From assembly GCA_023423275.1 (NCBI GenBank), contig JAFAFW010000001.1, positions 1 through 49,543 on the forward strand: a DNA stretch of 49,543 nucleotides, read 5' to 3'. A program made the translations under genes and the position numbers. Every line of letters begins with the position of its first letter. The first letter of the stretch is position 1. Below, piece after piece: positions 42,976 to 49,543 of the stretch. Source of the DNA: Pseudomonadota bacterium. GTDB lineage: Bacteria > Pseudomonadota > Alphaproteobacteria > Rhizobiales > Hyphomicrobiaceae. A model generated the notes under the pieces. It did not search any database, had not been told where the DNA came from, and saw nothing but the letters and a program-made list of their open reading frames with translations.

Positions 42976-43659
42976 ATGCACCTCTACATTGCCAATAAGC
43001 TTTATTCGTCGTGGTCACTGCGGCCATGGCTGGCGATGACTGCGCTCGCGATCCAGTTCGACGAGACGGTCATCCCGATGTATCAGCCCGACTCCAAGTC
43101 GCGCATGCTGGCGGTCTCGCCGACTGGCAAAATGCCGTGTCTGGTCGATGGCGACGTGACCGTGTGGGAAAGCCTTGCCATCCTCGAATATCTGCACGGC
43201 AAGTACATGAATAAGGGCGTCTGGCCGATGGACCCGAAGGCACGCGCCCATGCGCGTGCAGCTTCCAGCGAGATGCACGCGAGCTTCCAGGCGTTGCGCA
43301 AGGCGTGCCCGATGAACCTCGGCAAGCAGTTCGCGCCGAGGGACTTCGGACCCGAAATCGACGCCGACGTAGCAAGATTGTCCGCGCTTTGGAAAGAAGC
43401 GCGCAAGAAGTTCGGCAAGGCCGGACCGTTCCTCTACGGCGAGTTCTCCGGTGCCGATGCGATGTTCGCGCCGGTCGTGACGCGTCTCGACACCTATCAG
43501 ATCAAGGTGGACGACGAGATCCGCGCCTATATGGAGCAGATCCTCGAGCTGCCCGCTTTCATCAAGTGGCGGCACGAGGCTCTGCAGGAGCCATGGCACG
43601 CCGCGCATTACGAAGAGGGCCATACGCCCGTCGCGGTCTTCCACAAACCGAAAACCTGA
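42976..43659 (+). CDS. Glutathione S-transferase family protein
   Basis: A 227-residue protein with an N-terminal thioredoxin-like GST domain (MHLYIANKLYSSWSLRP, with Ser residues in the zeta-like SSWS position that could activate glutathione, VSPTGKMPCLVDG, and WESLAILEYLHGKY) and a helical C-terminal domain (about 90-215). The exact substrate class is not clear. It lies between ilvI (120 bases upstream, with a hairpin in the gap) and ilvH (31 bases downstream), on the same strand. The ATG at 42976 follows GGGGAATTC. The family is certain; the role beside acetolactate synthase is unknown. Confidence 0.9.
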   Translation: MHLYIANKLYSSWSLRPWLAMTALAIQFDETVIPMYQPDSKSRMLAVSPTGKMPCLVDGDVTVWESLAILEYLHGKYMNKGVWPMDPKARAHARAASSEMHASFQALRKACPMNLGKQFAPRDFGPEIDADVARLSALWKEARKKFGKAGPFLYGEFSGADAMFAPVVTRLDTYQIKVDDEIRAYMEQILELPAFIKWRHEALQEPWHAAHYEEGHTPVAVFHKPKT

Positions 43660-43690
43660 TCCGCACTCAGCATCCGAGCCAGGACCTGTC

Positions 43691-44239
43691 ATGCCGCAGA
43701 CCCAGAAGCAGTCGCATTATCCCGATCCCGCCAACAAGCAGGAGATCGTCGCCCGCACGTTGTCGATCCTGGTCGACAACGAGCCGGGCGTACTGGCGCG
43801 CGTCATCGGTCTGTTCTCTGGGCGCGGTTACAACATCGACTCGCTGACGGTGACTGAGACCGAGCACCAGAAGCATCAGTCGCGGATCACGGTGATGACC
43901 AAGGGCACGCCCGCCGTCATCGAGCAGATCAAGAACCAGTTGGAGCGGATGGTTCCGGTCCATCGCGTCATCGACCTGACCGTGATCGGTGAGCCACTGG
44001 AGCGCGAACTGGCGCTGATCAAGGTGGCGGGTAAGGGCGACAAGCGGATCGAGGCGCTGCGGCTGGCTGAGATTTTCCGCGCTTCCGTCATCGATGCGTC
44101 GACCGAGCATTTCGTGTTCGAGATCACTGGGCGGTCCAGCAAGATCGAGCAGTTCATCCAGATCATGACCGAGCTTGGGCTTGTAGAAGTCTCGCGAACC
44201 GGTATTGCCGCAATTGCGCGCGGTCCCCAGGGTATGTGA
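43691..44239 (+). CDS. ilvH: Acetolactate synthase small (regulatory) subunit
   Basis: IlvH stabilises IlvI and gives feedback inhibition by valine. The 182-residue protein has an N-terminal ACT domain (LSILVDNEPGVLARVIGLF, followed by SGRGYNIDSLTVT) and a second C-terminal domain (LALIKVAGKGDKRIEALR, FRASVIDASTEHFVFEITG). The length is close to typical for the family (160-185). The ATG at 43691 has AGGA six bases upstream. It is probably transcribed with the preceding GST gene, 31 bases upstream, and with ilvI. Confidence 0.95.
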   Translation: MPQTQKQSHYPDPANKQEIVARTLSILVDNEPGVLARVIGLFSGRGYNIDSLTVTETEHQKHQSRITVMTKGTPAVIEQIKNQLERMVPVHRVIDLTVIGEPLERELALIKVAGKGDKRIEALRLAEIFRASVIDASTEHFVFEITGRSSKIEQFIQIMTELGLVEVSRTGIAAIARGPQGM

Positions 44240-44328
44240 TCGGCAGAATTTGAGCCGATCTGCTTAACAGGCCGTCAGGCACAGACATGCCATGACGGCT
44301 ACCCGGATAGCCAAGGAAGCAAAGCGCG

Positions 44329-45417
44329 ATGTGGAGCTATCGGTCCCGTGTCGAGCGCGATCTGCCCCGCTGGCGCGAAGCCGGGTGGGTGACGGACGCG
44401 GGAGCGGATGCCATCCGTCGCGATCTGGCGCAGTCATCCGGTCGCGGCATCGGACTTTCAACGGCGCTGGCGGTTCTCGGAGCCGTTCTGATCGGTTTCG
44501 CCGCGATGAGTTTCGTCGCCGCCAACTGGCAGGATATGCCGCGCTTCGCTCGGCTCTTGCTGATCATTGCCGGGCTCTGGGGTTGCTATGGACTAGCCGG
44601 TGTATTTGCCTCCAGGCGTCTGGACGGCTTCGCGGAAGCCGCCGTGCTGGCAGGCGTGGGCATCTTCGGCGCGGGCATCATGCTGATCGCGCAAATGTAC
44701 CACATCGACGGCAACCCGCCCGAGGCCGTGCTGGTCTGGGCGCTGGGAGCGCTGTTGGCGGGTGTGCTGCTCAAATCCAATCCGGCGCTGGCGCTGGCCA
44801 TGCTGCTGATCGGGTTATGGAGCGGCTGGCAGACCATGCTGATCGAGCGCATCCATTGGCCATTTCTGCTTGGGTGGGGTGCGGTTGCGGCGGCATTTTT
44901 CTGGCAGCGCTGGCGTCCCGGGCTGCATCTGGCCGCGATCATGCTCGGCGGCTGGATCATCACCAACGGGTTCGTCGTCCGCGAAGGGGCGCACTGGGTG
45001 GTGGCGCTGATCGGGCTCGGCATCGTCGGACTGTCGATTGCCGCCGAGCAGTTCGGGGACGTTTGGAAACGTATCGGACCGACGGCATTCTGTTACGGCA
45101 TGGTGATCGCCTTCGCCGGCTTGTTCGCCTTCACGTTCCTGGAGAAGCGCGATGCCGGCACGCTGACGCTGATGTCCGTCGTGATGCTGGCGCTGCTGCT
45201 GGGAGCGGTTTACTGGGGCTGGCGCAGCGAACATCGCTCGATCCTCTGGCTCGGCTACGCTGGTTTCTCGGCCGTTGTCATGGCGCTGTACTTCAAAACC
45301 ATCGGCACGCTGCTGGGCACGTCGTTATTCTTCCTGATCACCGGTTTGATCGTCATTGGCCTGTCGTGGCTGGCCTACCGGCTGCACGCGCGCACCACAG
45401 CGGAGGCTGCGGCATGA
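44329..45417 (+). CDS. DUF2157 domain-containing polytopic membrane protein
   Basis: A 362-residue integral membrane protein. The N-terminal soluble part (MWSYRSRVERDLPRWREAGWVTDAG in two blocks, to about residue 40) is typical of DUF2157, and is followed by about ten hydrophobic segments, starting with LSTALAVLGAVLIGFAAMSF and the conserved FVAANWQDMPRFARL. No transport or catalytic motif is recognised; the family has no established function. Its stop overlaps the start of the next gene (ATGA), and this DUF2157 + GDYXXLXY pairing occurs in many bacteria, which suggests that the two products work together. Confidence 0.88.
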   Translation: MWSYRSRVERDLPRWREAGWVTDAGADAIRRDLAQSSGRGIGLSTALAVLGAVLIGFAAMSFVAANWQDMPRFARLLLIIAGLWGCYGLAGVFASRRLDGFAEAAVLAGVGIFGAGIMLIAQMYHIDGNPPEAVLVWALGALLAGVLLKSNPALALAMLLIGLWSGWQTMLIERIHWPFLLGWGAVAAAFFWQRWRPGLHLAAIMLGGWIITNGFVVREGAHWVVALIGLGIVGLSIAAEQFGDVWKRIGPTAFCYGMVIAFAGLFAFTFLEKRDAGTLTLMSVVMLALLLGAVYWGWRSEHRSILWLGYAGFSAVVMALYFKTIGTLLGTSLFFLITGLIVIGLSWLAYRLHARTTAEAAA

Positions 45418-45989
45418 TCAACCTGTCCTGGCGCAATGCATGGGTCGCAGTCGCAGCGGTGGCGCTGGTGCAGAGTGCCGTGCTCGGCTGGATGGTGTGG
45501 GACCGGATCAGCCTCATCAAGAACGGCAAGGAGATCGTTCTGCCGATTGTGCCAGTCGATCCGCGCAGCCTGTTCCGCGGCGACTATGTGCGGCTGAGCT
45601 ATGACGTCTCGCGCGTTCCCGGCGAGCTTTTCAAGGGGAGCGCGAGTGCGGGCGACAAGATCTATGTGACGATCGAGAAGACGCCTGAGGGTTCATATAA
45701 GCCGGTTGCAGCGGGCACGCGGTTGCCGGATGTGGTGGGGCCTGATCAGGTCGTCCTGCAGGGATGGTCGCAATACGGCAATGTGAACTCGGGACGCGTG
45801 CCGCCGTTCGTGTGGGTCCGCTACGGCATCGAAAGCTATTTCGTGCCGGAGGATACCGGGCTCGCGCTGGAGGATTTGGCGCGTGAGAAGAAGATGGCGG
45901 CTGTCGTCGCTGTCGATCGGGATGGGCGTTCCGCGATCAAAGGGCTGATGATCGACGGCAAGCTGCAGTACGAAGAACCGCTGCTGTAA
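45414..45989 (+). CDS. GDYXXLXY domain-containing membrane-anchored protein
   Basis: A 191-residue protein with one N-terminal membrane segment (about 10-28, VAVAAVALVQSAVLGWMVW) and a soluble, probably periplasmic domain carrying the signature GDYVRLSY (56-63) after PVDPRSLFR. The C-terminal half ends with YEEPLL. The family (PF14345) has no assigned function but is regularly encoded beside DUF2157 proteins, as here, with a four-base overlap. Anchored protein plus polytopic partner is the likely arrangement. Confidence 0.88.
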   Translation: MINLSWRNAWVAVAAVALVQSAVLGWMVWDRISLIKNGKEIVLPIVPVDPRSLFRGDYVRLSYDVSRVPGELFKGSASAGDKIYVTIEKTPEGSYKPVAAGTRLPDVVGPDQVVLQGWSQYGNVNSGRVPPFVWVRYGIESYFVPEDTGLALEDLAREKKMAAVVAVDRDGRSAIKGLMIDGKLQYEEPLL

Positions 45990-46303
45990 GCCAGCTGATC
46001 GCTCACTCGTCTCTCCGAGCTTCACCATAACGAGGTTGCGGCTAGAACAGGCTGAGTTTGTGGACGCATCCCTGGGTCCCGGCTCTACGCGCTGACGCGC
46101 TCCGGCCGGGATGACAGTGACGTCAAGCCAGTCTTCCCATTCTGTCATCCCGGCCGGAGCAGTTGCGCCGCAGGCGCGGTTGCGTAGAGCCGGGACCCAG
46201 AGCGTAGGTTCAATCCGCTTCATTCGGACTCGGCCTTTGCGCTGGCAGTGCGGCAGCCACGTGCTAGAACACCCGCGGAACTCAAGAATTCAAGGAGATG
46301 AGA
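45990..46303. other. Intergenic region with a large palindromic element
   Basis: 314 bases between the GDYXXLXY gene and the RidA-like gene. Apart from the palindromic element at 46072-46200 and the ribosome site of the next gene (AAGGAG at about 46292), no gene is visible. A promoter for the RidA-like gene probably lies in 46201-46290. Confidence 0.5.
46072..46200. repeat. 129-bp palindromic (REP/MITE-like) element
   Basis: Two nested perfect inverted repeats of 19 bases. Outer arms start CTGGGTCCCGGCTCTACGC (46072-46090) and return as its complement at 46182-46200. Inner arms start GCTCCGGCCGGGATGACAG (46099-46117) and return at 46142-46160. About 24 bases lie in the central loop. Elements of this sequence style (GGTCCCGGCTCTACGC ... 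CGGCCGGGATGACA) are dispersed in many Hyphomicrobiales genomes. It has no coding capacity and no flanking transposase. Confidence 0.88.
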
Positions 46304-46651
46304 ATGTCTGTCGTGCGCCACGAGCCCTGGGGGCTGGGAACTGATGTCGTCGAGGCCGGTGGCTTGGTGTTTACGTCCGGTGTCGTTTCCGAAGACAACA
46401 GTCTGGATATGAAAGGCCAGACGCGGGACGTTCTCAAGCAGGTCGACCGGCTGCTGGGGCTGGCTGGAACCGACAAGAGCAAGATCGTTTCGGCGACCAT
46501 CTGGGTGACGGATATCCGCAATCGTGAGGCGATGAACGAAGTTTGGAAAGAGTGGGTCGATGGCAATAATCTGCCAGCCCGCGCCTGCGTGGAAGCCAAG
46601 CTTGCCGATCCGCTTCTGCTGCTGGAGATCATGATCGTCGCGGCGAAGTAG
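46304..46651 (+). CDS. RidA family protein
   Basis: A 115-residue member of the RidA/YjgF family, trimeric enzymes that remove reactive enamine/imine intermediates made by threonine dehydratase and similar enzymes. The start ATG at 46304 follows AAGGAG with six-base spacing; an ATG two codons earlier is disfavoured. Conserved stretches are GGLVFTSGVVSEDNSLDMKG, SKIVSATIWVTDIRNREAMN and the active-site arginine and glutamate in LPARACVEAKLADPLLLLEI. Members without a fully typical active site exist, so the exact subgroup is uncertain. Confidence 0.9.
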   Translation: MSVVRHEPWGLGTDVVEAGGLVFTSGVVSEDNSLDMKGQTRDVLKQVDRLLGLAGTDKSKIVSATIWVTDIRNREAMNEVWKEWVDGNNLPARACVEAKLADPLLLLEIMIVAAK

Positions 46652-46665
46652 GTCGGATCAATGAG

Positions 46666-46688
46666 CGGGGAGCAATACGTGCTCCCCG
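46666..46688 (+). promoter_or_regulatory. Hairpin between the RidA-like and thioesterase genes
   Basis: CGGGGAGCA, loop ATACG, TGCTCCCCG: a perfect nine-base stem with no T-run after it, in the 61-base gap. It could attenuate translation or shape the mRNA; it is not a usual terminator. Confidence 0.4.
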
Positions 46689-46712
46689 TACGTGCAGGGG
46701 AGTCCCGGACGT

Positions 46713-47159
46713 ATGAGCAAGCCGCAACGCCAGCAGCCCGCGAAGCGCTCGTCCTTCAAGCATTTCCGCATCATTCAAACGCGGTGGATGGACAACGACC
46801 TCTACGGTCACGTCAACAACGTTACCTATTACTCGTACTTCGACACCATCATTAATCGCTATCTGATCGATCCGGGCGGACTCGATATCCATAACAGCCC
46901 GTTGGTCGGCGTAGCCGTCGAGACGATGTGCCGGTTTCACGCGCAGATCACATATCCGGAAGACATCGACGCAGCGCTTCGCGTTGGACATCTCGGAATG
47001 TCCTCCGTGCGATACGAGCTGGGCTTGTTCGGTGTGGGCGAGGACGAAGCGCGTGCGGACGGGCATTTCGTCCACGTGTTCGTCGATCGTCATACCATGC
47101 GTCCGGCTCCGATGACGGAGCAGATGCGCAACGCGCTGGCCGCGCTGCTCGATCACTGA
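46713..47159 (+). CDS. Acyl-CoA thioesterase (4HBT hotdog fold)
   Basis: A 148-residue hotdog-fold protein: TRWMDNDLYGHVNNVTYYSYFDT carries the 4-hydroxybenzoyl-CoA thioesterase signature (Asp29 and HVNN near 33-36) seen in YbgC/FadM-like enzymes (read in two blocks). From the ATG at 46713 (GGGGAG ten bases upstream) the start is MSKPQRQQPAKRS; a GTG at 46692 is an alternative. It follows the RidA-like gene by 61 bases with a hairpin in the gap. The substrate is unknown. It converges with the TPR gene, 13 bases away. Confidence 0.88.
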   Translation: MSKPQRQQPAKRSSFKHFRIIQTRWMDNDLYGHVNNVTYYSYFDTIINRYLIDPGGLDIHNSPLVGVAVETMCRFHAQITYPEDIDAALRVGHLGMSSVRYELGLFGVGEDEARADGHFVHVFVDRHTMRPAPMTEQMRNALAALLDH

Positions 47160-47172
47160 TCGCCTGACCGGA

Positions 47173-48903
47173 TCAATTGCCGAATAGCATTTCGAAGAAG
47201 TTCTTCGGCTTTTTCCTGCGTGCCGGGGCGGAGCCGCGCTGCGCGTAACCGGGTGACGTGCCCCAGCCCTGTCCCCACGGTGCCCACACTGGAGCACCAT
47301 AGTCCGACTGCCGCTCGACTGGTCGTCGTTGTGCCACTTCGCGCCGGATTTCGCGGAGTTGCATCGTCTCGGTCACGCCATCGATGCTGGCGATCGTCAC
47401 GGCGCCTTCGTTCCAGGTCCAGGCCGTTTCCTTCTCGCCCTGCTTCTGAAGCTGAATTGTCACCACTTGGCTCGTAGACAGATCGACGATCGCCGTTTGC
47501 TCGACATCCTCCTGACCGCTCTCACCGGTGACGACTCCAGCGAAATAGCGCAGCAATCCGATCCCTTTCAGGGGCGCGTCCTTGAGCTCCCAGTCGAGCA
47601 GCTTCGGTTCGCCCTTGCCCACCATTTCGAGAGGCACGCGCAACTTCGTGTTGCCATCGAGCAGCGCGCTATAGCTTCCGGCTTGCAGCACGACGCGCCA
47701 GCCATCGATCGCGGCACCGGCGACCTCGGTCGTCGGGTTCGGATCGATACCCATCTGCTGAAGCGCGGCACGCGCGTTGCGATGCCAAGGTTTCAACGTC
47801 AGCGCCATCCTGAAACTGGCGATCGCATCGTCATTGCGGCCGAGCGTCTGCTCGATTTCGCCTTTGACCCAGTGAACATCGGCGCGCTTGCCGTCGATGC
47901 GCATGGCCTTCTCGACCTCCTTGAGGCCGAGGTCCGGTTGTCCAATCTGTTTGTACAACCAGCCGCGATACGCGAACGCATCGACCGAGCGCGGGTCGAT
48001 TTCCAGTGCCCTTGCGAGATCGGACTCGGCCTCCTCGAAGGCTTCGATGCGCGCATGAGCGAAGCCTCTGCCGGCAAAGGCGGCCGCTGAGCGCACATCG
48101 ATCTCCAGCGCTCGGGTAAAGTCGCGGATCGCCGACGACGCATTGTCGGTCATCAGGTAGGCGTGCCCGCGCTGGATGTGCAACTCGAGACTGTTTGGCT
48201 CGAAGGCAATCGCGCGGCTGAGATCCTCGATGCCTTCCTCGAATTTGCCGACGTCGATCAGGGCCGACGCGCGCAATTGATACGAGGCCCCTGACTTGGC
48301 ATCGGCTGCGATAGCGCGTGCTAGGTCCCGCATCGCCGCATACGGGCGATCCTCGTTGAGCAGTGCCCGGCTGCGGCCATTGAGAGGCGCCGCGTTCTGC
48401 GGCATCAGGATGACGGCGCGCGTGTAGTCCTTGATGGCGCGGTCCGGCTCGCCAAGTGCCAGTTGCGCACCGGCGCGGTTATTGTAAGCGGCGGCGTATC
48501 CGGGCGCCAACGTGATCGCGCGGTCGAAGTCTTTGATGGCTTCCTCACGCAGCCCCAGGGCGAGCAGCGTGTTGCCGCGGTTGTTATAGATCGGCGCGTA
48601 CTCGGGAAAAAGCTGAACGGCGCGATTGTAATCCTCGAGCGCGAGCTTGGAATGTCCGGAGCGGCTGTAGGCAACCCCACGGTCGTTGAGAATGGCGGCG
48701 CGGCGGTCGTTCGCGAGGGTTTCGTCCTGCAACGCTTCCGTGTACGCGGTGATCGCCTGCTCGACGCTCCCTCTGAGGAGGGCGGTGGCGGCTTCCTGTG
48801 CCTTCACCGCGGCGCTTTCGCCAGCGGCGCGCACGTGCTGTCCCGAGGCCACAAGCAAGGCTGTGGCCAAGAATGTCAGTCGGACTGCGGCGCCTGTCCG
48901 CAT
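47173..48903 (-). CDS. Secreted TPR-repeat protein
   Basis: From the ATG at 48903 (GGGAG five bases upstream) the protein has 576 residues. A signal peptide (MRTGAAVRLTFLATALLVAS, cut after about VRA) is followed by at least eight tetratricopeptide repeats (about 30-390), with classic ALEDYNRAVQLFPEYAPIYNNRG and similar units. A second, non-TPR beta-rich part (about 400-540) follows. The end RKKPKNFFEMLFGN is a pattern also found at the C-termini of other secreted proteins in this order. Such proteins are usually periplasmic scaffolds; no specific partner is evident here. Confidence 0.87.
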   Translation of the reverse strand: MRTGAAVRLTFLATALLVASGQHVRAAGESAAVKAQEAATALLRGSVEQAITAYTEALQDETLANDRRAAILNDRGVAYSRSGHSKLALEDYNRAVQLFPEYAPIYNNRGNTLLALGLREEAIKDFDRAITLAPGYAAAYNNRAGAQLALGEPDRAIKDYTRAVILMPQNAAPLNGRSRALLNEDRPYAAMRDLARAIAADAKSGASYQLRASALIDVGKFEEGIEDLSRAIAFEPNSLELHIQRGHAYLMTDNASSAIRDFTRALEIDVRSAAAFAGRGFAHARIEAFEEAESDLARALEIDPRSVDAFAYRGWLYKQIGQPDLGLKEVEKAMRIDGKRADVHWVKGEIEQTLGRNDDAIASFRMALTLKPWHRNARAALQQMGIDPNPTTEVAGAAIDGWRVVLQAGSYSALLDGNTKLRVPLEMVGKGEPKLLDWELKDAPLKGIGLLRYFAGVVTGESGQEDVEQTAIVDLSTSQVVTIQLQKQGEKETAWTWNEGAVTIASIDGVTETMQLREIRREVAQRRPVERQSDYGAPVWAPWGQGWGTSPGYAQRGSAPARRKKPKNFFEMLFGN

Positions 48904-49019
48904 TGGGGCTCCCGTTAAGTCGCGTCTCAGCTTTCGGCCTCGCGACCGATCCGCAATATAACGCAATACGGGCCGAAACCTGACAATCGATCTGGCCGCC
49001 TTCGGCCGCCAGGCTCCAC

Positions 49020-49543
49020 TCAGCCCTTGACGATCTCGGCAATGGCTTTGCCGAGTTCCTTCGTAGAGGCCTTGCCGCCCATATCAGCAGTCAAAGCCTC
49101 GCGTTCGCGAATCACAACTTCGATCGCGCTCACAATAGCATCCGCCGCTTCCTTGTGGCCGAGATGTTCGAGCATCATGGCGCCGGACCAGATCTGTCCG
49201 ATCGGATTGGCAATGCCCTTGCCGGCGATGTCAGGGGCGGAACCGTGCACCGGCTCGAACATCGACGGGTAGTCTTTTTCCGGATTGATGTTGCCGCCCG
49301 GCGCGATGGCGATGGTTCCGGTCGTTGCCGGTCCGAGATCGGAGAGGATGTCGCCGAACAGATTGGAGCCGACGATCACATCGAACCACTGCGGGTTGCG
49401 CACCAGATGGGCGGTGAGGATGTCGATGTGGAACTGGTTGGTCTTGACCTTGGGGTATGCCTTCGACATCGCGGCAAAGCGCTCATCCCAGTACGGCATC
49501 GAGATCGAGATCCCGTTCGATTTGGTCGCCGACGTCACCTCGC
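49020..49543 (-). CDS. Tartrate / D-malate dehydrogenase-type decarboxylating dehydrogenase, C-terminal part
   Basis: The 174 codons visible before the window edge are the C-terminal half of an isopropylmalate-dehydrogenase superfamily enzyme. TSATKSNGISISMPYWDERF, followed by VGSNLFGDILSDLGPATTG, IAPGGNINPE and MFEPVHGSAPDIAGKGIANP, match tartrate dehydrogenase and D-malate dehydrogenase (TtuC/DmlA) better than leuB. It acts on a 2-hydroxy dicarboxylic acid with NAD and a divalent metal. The stop is at 49020; the start is outside. The codon at 49536-49538 is an internal Val, not a start. Confidence 0.88.
   Translation of the reverse strand, partial: EVTSATKSNGISISMPYWDERFAAMSKAYPKVKTNQFHIDILTAHLVRNPQWFDVIVGSNLFGDILSDLGPATTGTIAIAPGGNINPEKDYPSMFEPVHGSAPDIAGKGIANPIGQIWSGAMMLEHLGHKEAADAIVSAIEVVIREREALTADMGGKASTKELGKAIAEIVKG

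Noticed and set aside
44292..45989. Rightward open frame of 565 codons spanning the DUF2157 and GDYXXLXY genes
   Set aside because: The N-terminal two thirds is in the wrong frame for the DUF2157 gene; only its end coincides with the GDYXXLXY protein. It is not a real fusion.
1..49543. tRNA, rRNA, CRISPR array, insertion sequences, prophage or toxin-antitoxin genes
   Set aside because: None was recognised in my reading of the gene gaps and frames on either strand; I did not run dedicated searches.

Overview
The window is a gene-dense, GC-rich chromosomal segment of an alphaproteobacterium, almost certainly of the order Hyphomicrobiales (Rhizobiales). Supporting signs are a Shemin-type 5-aminolevulinate synthase (HemA), an LdtR/LdtP regulator-transpeptidase pair, an Asp-type HemB metal site, a glyA-nrdR-ribD-ribE-ribBX-ribH-nusB-thiL cluster, a K+-insensitive H+-pyrophosphatase, and a large intergenic palindrome of a style common in this order. 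I cannot name the genus. There are no rRNA or tRNA genes, insertion sequences, phage genes or CRISPR arrays. This is mostly core chromosome with a few unusual proteins and arrangements.

Layout. 1-5112: the start of a class II aldolase gene (leftward, cut by the window edge), a secreted protein of unknown function, a small cysteine-rich exported protein, parC and another small exported protein. 5131-9703 (leftward): bpt, an unusual LivH-type permease with a lipoprotein-like N-terminal extension, hemB, and an extensin-like secreted protein. 9869-21575 (rightward): an acyl-CoA hydratase/hydrolase-family gene, ldtR, ldtP, hemA, glyA, nrdR, the riboflavin genes, nusB and thiL. 21830-23998: hppA with a clear terminator. 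24244-28724 (leftward): manC, then a HerA-like ATPase preceded by a soluble histidine kinase.

28840-30875 (rightward): a LysE-type exporter and pcaHG. 30885-36198 (leftward): uvrC, a DUF3147 membrane protein, meaB, an HtpX-like protease and a LOG-family gene. 36353-39018: an Atm1-type ABC exporter coupled to a small membrane protein. 39080-39997: serB (leftward). 40057-47159 (rightward): miaA, ilvI, a GST gene, ilvH, a DUF2157 + GDYXXLXY membrane pair, a 129-bp palindromic element, a RidA-like gene and a thioesterase. 47173-49543 (leftward): a TPR protein and the C-terminal part of a tartrate/D-malate dehydrogenase.

How the genes work together. HemA and HemB make the first two committed steps of heme synthesis, and glyA beside hemA handles the glycine that HemA uses. 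RibD, RibE, RibBX and RibH cover riboflavin synthesis except GTP cyclohydrolase II, which must lie elsewhere because the second half of the RibB protein lacks the metal-binding cysteines. IlvI and IlvH form acetohydroxyacid synthase but are separated by a glutathione transferase gene. PcaH and PcaG form protocatechuate 3,4-dioxygenase. LdtR probably controls LdtP, a peptidoglycan cross-linking enzyme.

The points most worth following up are the histidine kinase + HerA-like ATPase pair, the orphan permease fused to a lipobox-bearing extracytoplasmic segment, the extensin-like protein whose metallopeptidase-like motifs are split by a 130-residue insert, and the divergent crotonase-family protein with an altered oxyanion-hole motif.
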